Assembly (NCBI GenBank): GCA_002633025.1 | Contig: NMRB01000359.1 | Span: 151,727-215,726 of the forward strand | Source of the DNA: Notospermus geniculatus | Lineage: Eukaryota; Nemertea; Pilidiophora; Heteronemertea; Lineidae | Length of the DNA: 64,000 nucleotides | Direction of reading: 5' to 3' | In this document: in pieces, positions 48,108 to 59,026 of the stretch | Numbering within the stretch: position 1 is the first letter of the stretch | Layout of the letters: every line of letters starts with the position of its first letter | Position numbers and translations under genes: made by a program | The notes under the pieces: model-generated | The model's database searches: none | What the model saw: the letters and a program-made list of their open reading frames with translations, nothing else | What the model was told of the DNA's origin: nothing

Positions 48108-48596
48108 ATGAAGTCTGCATTTGTCGCTCTGTTTAGCGGTCATGTATCAGGTGTACGTCAACTGTACCATCGAGGATAATGGGGATATCGGTATGTCTTT
48201 TCTCTTTATCTCTTTATTCTTGAAGTAAAGCCCAGAACTTTGGTTCAGCCAACCATTCTTGGGTCGGCACCCATTGTACGTGCCGTTAATGCATCCAAGT
48301 ACTAACCGCGTTCAACGTTGCTTGAACTCAACAAGGCCAACGCGCCAACCACTAGGCCATGAAGGAAACCTCCATGTCATATTGTAGTTGCAAGGGGTTC
48401 AATGCACCCCTCTCATTTGCGCGTGTTTTCTTGTTCTAGAATGCCCGGTGAAGTCAATATAAGTGGGAAGTTCGAATGTGAGGTTGATAACTTCACGATA
48501 TCGTGTTTCAATCGGACCTATCTCTGTGATAAGTTTTGCGACTGTGACACTAACGGTTGCCCCGATGAAAAGCCGGAGAATTGCAAGAAGTTTTAA
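48108..48596 (+). pseudogene. LDLa-domain gene relic
   Basis: The exon at about 48440-48596 encodes an LDL-receptor class A-like module: FECEVDNFTISCFNRTYLCD, then CDCDTNGCPDEKPENC, TAA. It is similar to the intact gene at 51762-53175. After the acceptor at 48439 the phase 1 reading used by that paralog (C-P-V-K-S-I) hits a stop, while the LDLa frame is one base off, so a one-base deletion near 48446 is likely. The upstream ATG at 48108 (MKSAFVALFSGHVS) is a poor signal peptide. A working gene with a phase 2 junction remains possible. Confidence 0.5.
48240..48363 (-). mobile_element. SINE-like fragment with tRNA boxes and a 5S rRNA-like word
   Basis: On the minus strand CATGGCCTAGTGGTTGGCGC resembles a tRNA A-box region and GAGTTCAAGC a B box; GGTTAGTACTTGGATG follows, identical to a conserved stretch of metazoan 5S rRNA. 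It is not a complete 5S or tRNA gene. Confidence 0.5.
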
Positions 48597-49267
48597 AAAG
48601 TACAGTCAATAATTCATGTACATGTAGGCTATGCGGCTATTTCGACCCCGGTTGCGGTCGAAAATTTGCGAAATTTCTGGAGGACGCGCGACTTTTTTTA
48701 TATCATTTTGTGTTTCGCCTTTTGTCCTCTATTTTTTGGATATACGGCAATTTCTACACCCTGCAAATCCTCTTGTTCCGAACTAAAAGCAAACATTGTT
48801 CTAAACTGTCCAAATTGCCTCTAAACTTCCCGGCAGTTTCGACCCGCTTCCTGTATTACCCGCGCTCCGAAACTGCTTGGCTTCACGCGATTATCAGAAG
48901 ATGACCAAAAGGTGTCACTAGTGTCTTTCCGTATGAGTTGCCTCTGCGAAGCTCCCGAAGAAGTTGGTGTAGCTAGTGCAGTTCTATTTTCTCTTTCAGG
49001 GCATAGCTGAAAAGGAAAGAAGAGACAGCATAGCGTGCGAATTTCCTGTAGTCGTTGATGTCAAAGAAATAAAAGGCTATAATATGTTTGTTCCTGCAGT
49101 TCAGTCATCTCCCTGAACACCTTCACGATTTTGCGTGCCTGTATCAATGTCGTGCGTTGCGATGCTGAGCCAATAAGATTACATGTAGTTCGTTGTAACG
49201 GGATTAAAGTAACTTATGCACTGCGCCGCGAGCCACAGGTTGCAACGCAACAATTGTCATATAAAGG

Positions 49268-49485
49268 GCCGATTTTTTAAACGATAGTTAAGGTAAACCT
49301 CGGTTTAACCATCGGCTTTTCTGACAAACCGTGCATTAAAGAGTAAACCTTTTGACTTTTAGAATGTTTGGCTATGAACGATTCATAAAATAGAAAAATT
49401 CACTTCGATTAACAAACAGTTTGTTAGCTGAGGGTTAATGAAACCCGATGGTTATCTTTATACCATCGTTTAAAAAATCGTTCGT
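49268..49485. mobile_element. Foldback element, CGATTTTTTAAACGATGGT-type terminus
   Basis: The left CGATTTTTTAAACGATAGTT and right ACCATCGTTTAAAAAATCG ends are inverted copies. Inner arms contain GGTAAACC and GGGTTAATGAAACCCGATGG. No ORF. Confidence 0.82.
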
Positions 49486-50439
49486 TACTAGATTTGTCAA
49501 CGCCCGGACTTGGGATGCGGAAGTGCGGTAAACGACGTCATGATGAGCCTACCTGTATTAAAGCGAATGGCTCGCGGGGTTTGTTGTGGCGCCATGACAG
49601 TTGGTCATCGATATCAAGCAGCATTTTGAGAAAAAAGGCAAAAGAAGTATTTTAGTTTAATGGGAAATGCATTAGACAGCCAAACTTCGGAGGCGCATTC
49701 TGCAAAATCTGCCGCTTCAAAATCAATGGGAATAGTACAAAATGTACATCTTGACCTACTGAATTTGAAAACGTCATTAACCCATTTTAACAAATTTTTA
49801 CTGGAACCTCGTACCTAGTGTTTACATTCGCATATTTGCACAGGTGTTGCATATGGCTGGGGCACGGCGTTGCCTGGAGGCTAGATTCACTCTCTATGGA
49901 AGGTACCACCAAAAATGTAAACAAACCCCGCGAGCCATTCGCTTTAATTTCAGTCAAATGTTGACGTTTCGGACAGGCAAATCGGTCTCTTGCCCGTCTA
50001 TGTCAGTTTCTGATAGAGTCTGTGTGCAGGTCGGATTTTGGTGCATTTCCCCTGGAGTTAGGAAATCATCGGTCATGAACAAATATATCCATATATGTAT
50101 AATCGTTGTTCTCTTTACTTAGGCATCACATGAACACACAGCCTACACAGTCAATTGTTCTGGGATTTGTATTGGTTTCATATCATCTACCATTGATAAG
50201 CAAACTCCACCCAAGTGGATTTCAGTATACTCTGAAGTAGTTTGTTTTTCGATACATCTGCGATGTTCCTCATCTGATCGATCTGCTTTCACGAGGAGAG
50301 ATTTAAAGGTAGCCTTGCCAAGGAAATTTCTAATGCCTACGAGATATCATTTTTTTGCTTCAAGTTAAAATTGTCATGACTGTGATAATCGTTGGTTCCC
50401 GATTGCCCAGACATGATCAGTACGGTGAGACCCTCTCTG

Positions 50440-50575
50440 TGGAGGGCATCTCTGGTACGGCAGATGCTGGGGGGTGGAGACCTACTGCTTCAGGACTTAA
50501 TTTGAATGTNGTGGGGGGGGGGGGGTGGGGCTGGAGACCTACTGCTTCAGGACTTAATTTGAATGTCACCAACGG
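50440..50575. repeat. Short duplication around an N and a poly-G tract
   Basis: GGAGACCTACTGCTTCAGGA and the following ACTTAATTTGAATGT occur twice, separated by N (50510) and GTGGGGGGGGGGGGTGGGG. A homopolymer plus N strongly suggests an assembly join that repeated the same sequence. Confidence 0.8.
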
Positions 50576-50630
50576 ATAAATGTGTGTACTCCTGGTACAT
50601 GTCCACTTACCGGAGCTTTCACACAATGGG

Positions 50631-50765
50631 CCGTATGCATAAAGGGTGATCATCGCGCAATTAAGACTTAGACGCGTGTAACTTCACTAAATGCAGACAC
50701 TTCCACCATATATTTGACGAAGTTACACGCGTCCAAGTCTTAAACACCTTTTTTGAATTTGGCCC
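50631..50765. mobile_element. Foldback MITE, TGGGCCGTATGCATAAAGGG terminus
   Basis: The inner arms AAGACTTAGACGCGTGTAAC and GTTACACGCGTCCAAGTCTT are near-perfect inverted copies; the outer TGGGCC and GGCCCA also pair. No coding capacity. Confidence 0.82.
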
Positions 50766-50919
50766 AATATCTTTATGTATTCTCATACTGGGAATGCATA
50801 TCTCGGCATTGTATTACTGTCAAGCTACTTGGTAGTATTGACATGATTGTGGCTGATGAACCCCCTTTGTCATCACTGCCAACACCACCGCCGCCGCTGC
50901 CGCTTAATATTTTGGGCAG

Positions 50920-51210
50920 GCCTTCGAAATTCGCTGTATCAAGCACAAGAAACAACTGAAGGGAACGTCAGCATTGTTTCTGATGCATCCGGTGTATCTC
51001 TGACAATCCAAATGCCCATGAGAAAGAACATTCTGAAGCGGTATTTGTCCAGCCAGATGTTGTTTTATACCGAGTTGGTATCGCTTCGAATTGATTATAA
51101 TCTCAAGGACCGAGGTGGCTGCATCAGTCCAGCTCTGGGAACCATCCGCACCACATTCTTCCACTCGAGCTTCGAAATTTGGCTCCACGCTATATCGAAA
51201 TCAAACACAG
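50920..51210 (+). CDS. Candidate phase 1-1 exon of unrecognised domain
   Basis: An open frame of 97 codons is bounded by AG at 50918-50919 and GTAAGA at 51211, both phase 1, like the exons of the neighbouring secreted-protein genes. It reads EGNVSIVSDASGVSLTIQ, YTELVSLRIDYNLKDRGGC and HSSFEIWLHAISKSNT. I do not recognise the fold. It lies 550 bp before the signal exon of the LDLa gene, so it would have to belong to another transcript or be a relic. Chance is possible at this length. Confidence 0.35.
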
Positions 51211-51465
51211 GTAAGACGTCGTCAATTTGCTCATTTCCGATTATGGTTTAACCGCTTAGTATCTGACTGTGAAAAATGCATCTAGCACTTTCTTTTATCT
51301 GACGGAAAGCAATTGCATGGGACCAGCGATATTCATCCGGTAGTTTTGCCAACAGTCCTTTTGCCCGCAATCGGCCTGCAATTCACTCCGTCCGAATGAC
51401 CGGAGCACGCACCGGCAAGGTGCTGAACTGACTCCTAAGTTACATGCCTGGCAAACTGGCTAAGG

Positions 51466-51715
51466 GCAAACCGGCCGCGATTTTTTTCCCTTACTGATAT
51501 ATCCATTACGACCAACTTTTTTTCCCCCAACCTATATAGGCTAATCCTAATCCTAATCCTCATACTACTCCCAACACTAACCCTAACCCTAACCCTAACC
51601 CTAACACTAACCCAACCATTAACCCACCATTCACTTCGTAAATTTCATTTCGTAATGGATATACTGGTTAGGAATCTATACTGGTTGGGAAAAAAAATTC
51701 GCAAACCGGCCAATG
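51466..51715. mobile_element. Foldback element whose centre carries (CCCTAA)n
   Basis: The inverted ends share AAACCGGCC, a TTTTTTTCCC tract and ATATCCATTACGA. Between them, 51541-51615 is CTAATCCTAATCC... followed by four perfect CCCTAA units (51577-51607), the animal telomere motif. It is interstitial, with ordinary sequence on both sides. Confidence 0.75.
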
Positions 51716-51761
51716 TGGTCCTTGAAGTTTTAATATCGCCTCTTTGTTTCTATTTGAAAGA

Positions 51762-53175
51762 ATGAAGCCTGCTGTACTCCTTTGCCTTGTTTTTCTGATG
51801 ATTACAACCGATGCTGAGAAAAAGGTTACCAGAAGTACAGGTACGGTAGACCATCTTGTTTCCTCGGCTGTCCATGCACGCGATTTTCGAGCGCGAAACG
51901 CTCGAAAGCATTGTTTGTTTCCGCGGCGTTGGTCACGGACAAAGGATGCGGCATCACACGCAATTTTCGAGCGCCAAACGCTACTCGAAAGCATTGTTGT
52001 TTCCGCGGCGTTGGTCACGGACAAAGGATGCGGCATCACACGCCATTCTCGAGCGGCAAACGCTCGAAAGCATTGTTAAATTTGTTTCCGCGACGTTGGT
52101 CACGGACAAAGGATGCGGCATCGCACCGCTCGAAAATCGCGTGAATGGATTCTTAAGCCGGTGACAGACTAGCGCGACGCCGCGCGGAGCTAAGCGTTTT
52201 CTTTTGTGTTTTCAGGCACCACTGAGCACCATGTGCAGTGGAGCGCAAAAACACAAAAGAAAACGCGTCGCTCCGCGTTGCGTACGCACTAGTCTGTCAA
52301 CGCCTTCAGCCTAAAGGGCACCGCACACGAGCGACAAAATCTGGGCGACCGCCTACGCGACTGGTGGCGCGACTAGACATCAGCCAATCATAAGCGCCAA
52401 ATCTTGTCGCTTTGGCGGTCGGAAGCCAAGTCGGCCGACAAATCGGTCAAAATTGTCGCTCGTGTGCGGTGCCCTTTATGAGTGCGAACGCGGTGGTCGC
52501 ATTGGATTGCTGAACTGCCATTTGACTATTACGTACATTCCTTTATCGACTACCGACGCGAACCTGGTTGAATTTTTGTGTTCCCGCAGTAAGTCGGGAA
52601 GATTGCCGCCAGAGCCAATTTTTAGGGACAACAAATTCTCGCGCACGGATATCATCAGCCAATCTGAGCGTCCGTTCACAAAGCCATGTCACAGAAGGTG
52701 ACAGCCATGTCACAGAAGGTGACATGGCATGAGACCGCTTCCTCATTGGAGGAGAAATAAGACATCCTCTCACAGCAGGGTTTTACCTCGCTCCCCTTGG
52801 GATCCAATGACGGGCAGCGAGATAAAAACCCTGCTCTGGGAGGATGGAGATAAAACAGAACAACTGATTATGGAAAATGAGAAAATCCGATATTTCTGAA
52901 CGTCGTCGGGATTTCAAACACTTTATTACTGAAAAGACAATCAATAGGTTTGGTCTGATCTTCAAACTCTTTCACACTTATTATGGATTCCTTTTGCAGG
53001 TTGTGGTGAAAATGAAATCTCCCTCGACGCTGATTTCTGTGTTGCATTTGATAAGCCTTTGAAGTGTATTAAAAAACAATGGCTCTGTGACAAAGAATGT
53101 GATTGCGAAAGACCTGATGGAAAATATGAAGGATGCCTTGATGAACGCCCAGAAATCTGTGCCAAAGGACAATAA
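51762..53175 (+). CDS. Small secreted single-LDLa protein
   Basis: Exons 51762-51840 and 53000-53175 join at phase 1 to give 84 aa. Exon 1 encodes a signal peptide, MKPAVLLCLVFLMITTDA. Exon 2 is an LDL-receptor class A-like module with six or more Cys: GCGENEISLDADFC, LKCIKKQWLCDKECDC and GCLDERPEIC. The acidic CDC..D.DE pattern fits calcium-coordinating LDLa repeats. A single-domain secreted LDLa protein could be a receptor ligand or matrix factor; nothing here says which. The 1.16-kb intron is filled by foldback elements. Confidence 0.72.
51876..52148. mobile_element. Foldback element with internal tandem repeat
   Basis: The outer ends CACGCGATTTTCGAGCG and CGCTCGAAAATCGCGTG are inverted copies. 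The interior has three ~80-bp units of TTCCGCGGCGTTGGTCACGG and ACAAAGGATGCGGCATC with CGAAACGCTCGAAAGCATTG. It lies in the intron of the LDLa gene. Overlapping open frames are by-products of the repeat. Confidence 0.82.
52153..52308. mobile_element. Foldback MITE, GGTGACAGACTAGCGCG terminus
   Basis: The left TGACAGACTAGCGCGACG and right TACGCACTAGTCTGTCA ends and the inner AAGCGTTTTCTTTTGTGTTT / AAACACAAAAGAAAACGC are inverted copies. It directly abuts the next element at 52312. Confidence 0.85.
52312..52478. mobile_element. Foldback MITE, TAAAGGGCACCGCACACGAG terminus
   Basis: AAAGGGCACCGCACACGAGC pairs with GCTCGTGTGCGGTGCCCTTT. Same family of ends as 39992-40241. Confidence 0.87.
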
Positions 53176-53544
53176 CCTCGATGGAGGCTGGGTACATGTA
53201 TATACGTACGTGAATCCTCTACAGCAATATTGCAGAATTTGGCAGCCGTAGTAAGAGAATACATAAGATAATGTCCCAAATATCCTGAGTAGCCAATGCA
53301 GTATCACAAAAATAAATGTAGCATTCATTCGTCTATGCTTTCTTCGTTGCATTCTTATTTATCTGCCATGGGGTCAGAGGGGAGAGTGTTACATGTATCT
53401 ACCCAGAGATACCGTGCCGCGTTACAGCTTTTATACTGCGGGAATAGGCCCTTCCACTCGGCCGAAACATCAACCTGAATCATGCACCGAAAAAAAATAA
53501 TACACTTGAAAGCCTAGCTTGCAAAGGCAACCAGCCTTATAAAG

Positions 53545-53730
53545 GTGAGGCATCATCTCATCCCCAGACTGTCTATCATCTTAGGCATTTTGCCTGATGT
53601 TCCTTGGGCAATATCTTCCAGGTAGATCACCTGATGTAAAGATTGGGCAAAATGCCCAATATTAGGCACTGCCTAAGGAACATTTAGGCAAGTGCCTACA
53701 TGACAGACATTCTGGGATGAGATAATGCCC
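53545..53730. mobile_element. Foldback element with GCCTAA/TTAGGC core
   Basis: CATCATCTCATCCCCAGACTGTC and an inverted, imperfect partner (GACAGACATTCTGGGATGAG) flank repeated TTAGGCA and TGCCTAA words. It lies just downstream of the inverted LamG gene. Confidence 0.65.
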
Positions 53731-53841
53731 AACTATAGGCCTATATTAGGCAGCTTGCCGATGCAGGTTTCAGTGTAGAACCGTTTCACTCGTCATCTTC
53801 GATGGTTTCCTCAAAAAATTGGCAGCGGTTGTTCTTACAAT

Positions 53842-56104
53842 TTAGTTAGAGAAAACTACCGAATACACAATAACATTGCTGGCAGCTGATAGTTGAACTG
53901 GCTCCCGGAAGAAATCGATGTTCGAAGTGGCGCACGCACCATCTGTTGACCTGTATGAGGCGGACATGCAGCGGTTGTCAGTCTGGCAAAACTTAAGGCA
54001 TTCGATACTACTTGCAACGAGTAGGTCCTGAAGACGGTGATTGCTTGGAATGTCGCCAACGGCGAATTTCTTAAATGTTGAATCTGAAAAGATGAAAAAC
54101 ACTTTATGACAAAAAACAAATGTCTGTCTGGTTTGTGCCCCGCTTTCACTGACGCTAAGAATGTCCCGAATCGTCTGAATTTCGTGAACCCTCCCACGGA
54201 AGTTTTTCACAAACAAAAACTTTCGTGGCGGCTCGACGAACTCACGCGAACTGTACGAATGTTTACATGTAGGAATCAACTAAAAATAATTTAAGAACTG
54301 CAAGAAACGTTTGAGAAACGTTATCTACGAACCGGACAACTTTCAGATTCGGGGCGATTCGGGATATTCTAGAGTTTTCGCAAAGCCCCCGAAACGCCAA
54401 CGCGAACGTCAATCCTTTTGTTCGGTGCTCCCTTCGTGGCATCGAACAATATGTTTGGCGTTCGCGTTGGCGTTTCGGGGGCTTTGCGAAAACTCCCTAT
54501 TCGTAGCGAAGTGAAAGCGGGGCATTATACATAGAGCGACCAAGGAAAGCTTTTTTTTTCGTGACATTTTGCTGGACCACATTTTTTGTGGGCTGCTTAC
54601 ACTGCAAAAATCAATGATAGTTGGACAGAAGCACAGCGACCTTTTCTGGCTTGGCTAGCAAAATCTGAATGATAGCGAATTCCCGCCGAATCGTTCGGAT
54701 GAACTTACCATTTGGCCTTGCCTGCTTCAGGCAGTATCTCTTTGCTCTGTTCATGTCACTGACGGAGAGGCCTGTGGTGAACAACATAGCACAGCTCATA
54801 CCTCCGAGAAGGTAACTGTCCGAATGACCAGACCGTTGCCCGATTATAATCTTTGGCGCCTGCGTGTAGACCGTGAAGGCACCGGGGTTCTTCTGCACGA
54901 TTTTGGAACCTACCATCCCTGTGAGTGTAGAGGACTCTCGCATATCGTACGACACACCGATAAATGTCCACGTGTCCAGGGATATCTGCAGAGTACTAAA
55001 CTGAATTTGGTGCTGGCTAAAAGGCGACCTTCTTGGTATATTTGCGTACAGATTGTTTGAGGGGAAAGACCAAATGTGCATGCCAAATAGATTGGATTCG
55101 ACGTATTCAATGAATGTAGCTGTATTCTTTTGGAGTTTGATAAAAGCGGTGAAGGCAAATGACCCGTTGGCTCCAACGTCCATCGAGGTTGACCCAGAGA
55201 TCCTTAGGTAGGATGTTGAACGTCCGTGGAATTGGTAGGCTGTCTTCTTCTCTCCTGTTGGTCCATCTGTCAGTGTCACGTCATACAAGCTGGCGTCATT
55301 TCCGAATCCAGATTGGTCTTTCCCCAATGAATCTTCATTCAGCATCCAGACACCAACAGGCCGAGGCACAAACGTAGCTAAAAGGGTAAAAACGGATGCA
55401 CGGGATAGTGTCAAGTTTTGGACTAAAATCTTGGTCAAAGGGGATCCTACCTCGATAGAGGGCAGCACACCGAAACCAGGTGTGATAAATGTCCCCGTCT
55501 TTCTGATGTCCCCATGCATTGTTTGTCACAGGATTAGTCCAATTCAATGGTGCCGCTTAATCCGTTAAATGTATTGTTGGGGACATCACATATCGGGGGA
55601 CATTACATTCTATTACAACGGTCCTACTACAATGGACGCCTTTTGTGTGGGAAATTGATCAGGACCGGGATGTCAGTTTCATTTCAATAGTTTTAACCAC
55701 TAGTGACACCTATTGAGGCAGTGAGCAAGGGTCCCCATTGTGACGAGAAAGAGGGACATATCAACGGGCTCACTGGACGAGAACTCGCCGGTTAAACATA
55801 GCAACACACTCCATGCTGAGTCACGAAATTTCTCCTAATCTTGACATTGGCGTCGATGTGCCATTTCTTGTCACGTCGAGTCAAAATGGTGATGCACTGC
55901 ATGCTCTACGAGTACCTGACACTGAAAGTACGTGACTCTAAATGAGCTTTGGACCTGTTGCAAACCATTCCTTGATGCATGTACTGTTGCAATGTAAAAA
56001 AGAGAAAAGTCGGTTTTCTCTACATACTTACCGCCAACCGCGGACTGGGACAAGGAAATATACAGGAAAAGCAGAATGGAAAACATCCCTGTTTCCATCA
56101 GCAT
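53842..56104 (-). CDS. Secreted LamG-PAN protein, paralog 4 (inverted, diverged)
   Basis: Minus-strand exons 56104-56032, 55377-54709 and 54083-53842 give 327 aa with phase 1 junctions. Exon 1 is a signal peptide (METGMFSILLFLYISLSQSA). Exon 2 is LamG-like: VGVWMLNEDSLGKDQSGFGN, GSFAFTAFIKL, WTFIGVSYDMRES. Exon 3 is PAN-like: STFKKFAVGDIPSNHR, ECLKFCQTDNRCMSASY and GACATSNIDFF. It clearly shares ancestry with paralogs 1-3 but is much more diverged and has its own signal exon. The intron between LamG and PAN carries a foldback element (54138-54526). Intron 1 carries the dispersed repeat at 55447-55740. Confidence 0.85.
54138..54526. mobile_element. Foldback element, TGCCCCGCTTTCACT terminus
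   Basis: The outer ends TGCCCCGCTTTCACT and AGTGAAAGCGGGGCA pair. An inner perfect palindrome pairs TTTTCGCAAAGCCCCCGAAA with its complement, continuing through ACGCCAACGCGAACG. Confidence 0.83.
55447..55740 (+). repeat. Dispersed repeat shared with 20858-21003
   Basis: CGATAGAGGGCAGCACACC ... GACGCCTTTTGTGTGGGAA ... GATCAGGACCGGGATGTCAG ... AGTGACACCTATTG is the same order of blocks as in the PRKDC intron copy. This copy is longer in the first half. Confidence 0.75.
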
Positions 56105-56676
56105 GATGTCAAATTTGAAATACAAACAAACTGCAATATGTTATAAGAAACTAATGATAATTTCTCTCTTATGACATAAAATCGAATTTGTTGTAGAAAC
56201 AGCCTACCACAATTACAAACACACTGATATTCAAATGGCTGATGAATTATTAACGTCGAAACTTCCTAGACTAATGACCGAGTCCTGTGATGGATGCATA
56301 TGACACGAGTAAATTACCATCTAATGGATACTAACCATCCAAGCGAGTCAACTTTTGTTTCATCGACTTTTGCTTTATCGACATTGCTTCCGTTTACCCT
56401 AACCGATTGGTCGTCACACCGAAAGCTTTCTAAGCCAACAACAAAACGAATAGGTCCTATTGACTTTTGCATCAAATATGAAATTGACGCCAGTCCGCCA
56501 AGAGTGGAAGGTTGTTTGTGTCCAAACTTAATGTCATAAATTCAGCAACCGACATTACACAATGCCACGTGGTTATTAAGAGAAAGCTCGGCAGAAGTGA
56601 GTGACTCTTTAAGTACGATGAGAAGAGATTGCTTGGGTCGGACTTTAGCCTAAAGTACAGCTAAGTTAGACTTTGT

Positions 56677-56914
56677 CCCGTATTCTAGAAGCCTCCTTAA
56701 CTCTAAGGTCCACTTTAAGCTTTTGTATTCGGCGCTGCAAACAATAGCCAAAGGTAAACCTTAGACTTAAGGAAGCGTCTAGAATAGGACCCTTTGAGCC
56801 GTATTCTAGAAGCTTCCTTAAGTGTAAGGTCTACCTTTAGCTATTGTTTGCAGGGCAGAATACAAAAGATTAAAATGGACCTTAGAGGTAAGGAGGCTTC
56901 TAGAATACGGCCCT
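56677..56914. mobile_element. Two adjacent foldback elements, CGTATTCTAGAAGC terminus
   Basis: CCCGTATTCTAGAAGCC..CTTAACTCTAAGG occurs twice in tandem (56677-56793 and 56812-56914), each ending in an inverted CTTCTAGAATA.GG. The 22545-22640 copy matches the second unit (TTTGCAGGGCAGAATA) but lacks the right end. Confidence 0.82.
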
Positions 56915-57846
56915 TTGTCTTTCCTTGAAGCATTGATACATGTAAAAGTCAGACTTTAATGAAAGTGTGGCTGAAGTCCGACACAAGCATACGACCCATA
57001 GATTTATGCACTGCCTGCATGGTGCGTTCTGTTGGACTAGGGTCCAACAGCAACCCTTGGATTAGGACTTGGACTAGTGACCAACAGGTTCGCAGTTACA
57101 GGGATCTCAGCCCCTCGATCATACATGTACTTGAAATGAAAGTCCGAGGGTCCTATTCTGTACTGATGTTTATTTAGTGACAGCTGATATTTTGCCGGAA
57201 TCGAGGTCAGTGTCCAAAGGACTCAGATTAGGTCCAGGACACATTAAAAATCCATCTAAAATTCTTGCCTCAATGATACTCACCCATGGTGATGCTCAGG
57301 CTCTCACAGAAACGTGACCAGAGAAACATTTTCTCGGCTATGATATTCAATGTCAACAAATCGAATATCGACTTGTATAAAAGATGGAAATGTGTCGTCA
57401 CTCGGGTCCGCAACTTGCAGCTGTGATGAGTTATGTATCATTCTAAATGACTGCTGTGCTGATCACAATGTAACAAAACCAACACGGCTACATGAAAAGG
57501 TTTCGTGATTCGCAGTGTAGTGAGAGACATGGCCAATCCAGGCTGCGAATGCGCTCGGAACTTAGGTCCGTGGAGTGGATAGGAAGCACCAGACATCCTC
57601 GGCCTAGGAGTTCATTAACTTAGCTAGTGAGTTCGGTTGTTCAACCGTAACGGTTGGAGTTACAAAGCCGGTGGATTACTAACTGCACCGTATTTAGTGT
57701 TCCGAGAACGCAAAAAGCCTTGAGGTCGCCTTTCATTAGCCAAAGGTAACAGAGGAACATCGAAAGAAAGTATGTATCGGTGGTTCAGCAGCAACAGTTA
57801 ATATTCAATGCCATTGAAACCAGCGAAAGCCACACTTGTTGTCCAG

Positions 57847-57948
57847 GAATCAGTGTGCGGCCTATCACCGCTTCATTCAAGAACCAGTGTGCGGCCTATC
57901 ACCGTTTCATTCAGGAACCAGTGTGCGGCCTATCACCGCTTCCTTCAA
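57847..57948 (+). repeat. Three-copy 34-bp tandem repeat
   Basis: The unit GAACCAGTGTGCGGCCTATC followed by ACCGCTTCATTCAA is repeated three times head to tail with 1-3 differences per copy. There are no spacers. Confidence 0.88.
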
Positions 57949-59026
57949 GAACTGCAGGTCCACACCCTCGCCTCGCCTCTGGAGGTAGTGCCATTTTGTC
58001 CAACTTGAAGATCACATGATGCTAAACTGTTCTCTGATTGGCTGTGTTGGCAGAAACATCGGCAACCCTGTTTTTCAGGAATGTGGAAGTCAAGACATTT
58101 CCGAACAAGCTCGCTGATGCTTGGCAACTGGTGTACATTAGAAATATGGGCAAACACTGATATATTTCCAATAAAAGAAGGCCGAAGATGGAGTTTGCTC
58201 ATGTTTGCCAACAAATGTTTGCCGGTTTAAATAAGACTCACGTATGCATGTACATGTACAGTACATCGGCCAATACCGGTATTACTAGCCTCTTTCTCAA
58301 TTATATATTTCACAATACATGTATTAGACTAGATTGCTGATGTCAAGTTTCGTGATTTTGTGTAGAATAAGGTATGTCATGACCACTTTACGTGATTCTA
58401 CATGTATATTCTCTTCAAACCTCAAACTCGCCCAAGCGTGCAAGCTAACTCCTTTCCTTCCACGTGATTGGTCGATCAGATTGAAACAACAATGATGTTA
58501 GCACTATTTCTCAAATAAAGTCTTGTTTTTAATCAATTTTTCTCCAAGCAGCAGGTCATTTGACAAAGGTGACGTCAAAAAGGGGCAACCACCTGCAGTC
58601 TTTCAAGCTCGCTATGAATTAAAAGACTCGGACAACCCGATAAAACAACAAACATAATATTATCATTAATAAGAATAGGCTAATTGAGTTGATTGATTCG
58701 CACTGCATTTCGGCTCGATTTTCCGATATCTACCAAGGCGGACAATTATTGGTCAGTTATAAAATTATTAGTCTTCTCCAATTACACTTGTGTCAATATT
58801 TAGTTTTCCCTCTGTTAATTTCGCAGCTCCAAAAATCCAAAAAACAGATAGAATGGTGTTCGATATAATGGCAAATGACTCCCATATATCCGTGTTGTTT
58901 GGCGGGACAGCCTTATTTGCGTGTTCCATAAATATCGACAAAATGAGTTGCGCTTGTAAGAAGCCGGGAACAGCTGTTGCTATCAGTCATTTGCCATCCT
59001 TTGACTGATTCAAGTGGTCTTACAGA

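Larger units (their letters stand above)
56105..59026. other. Gene-free interval
   Basis: Between paralog 4 (-) and the truncated paralog 5 (+) I find the foldback pair at 56677-56914 and a 34-bp tandem repeat at 57847-57948; the remainder shows no convincing exon or element. Confidence 0.5.

Noticed and set aside
51577-51607. A chromosome end
   Set aside because: Only four perfect CCCTAA units are present, with unique genes on both sides.
51744-52164. Overlapping open frames of ~80-110 codons rich in ATLVTDKGCGI
   Set aside because: They arise from the ~80-bp tandem units of a foldback element; only the first 26 codons (signal exon 51762-51840) are supported.
57847-57948. Three 34-bp repeats considered as a CRISPR array
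   Set aside because: Units are head to tail without unique spacers, and the context is an animal genome.
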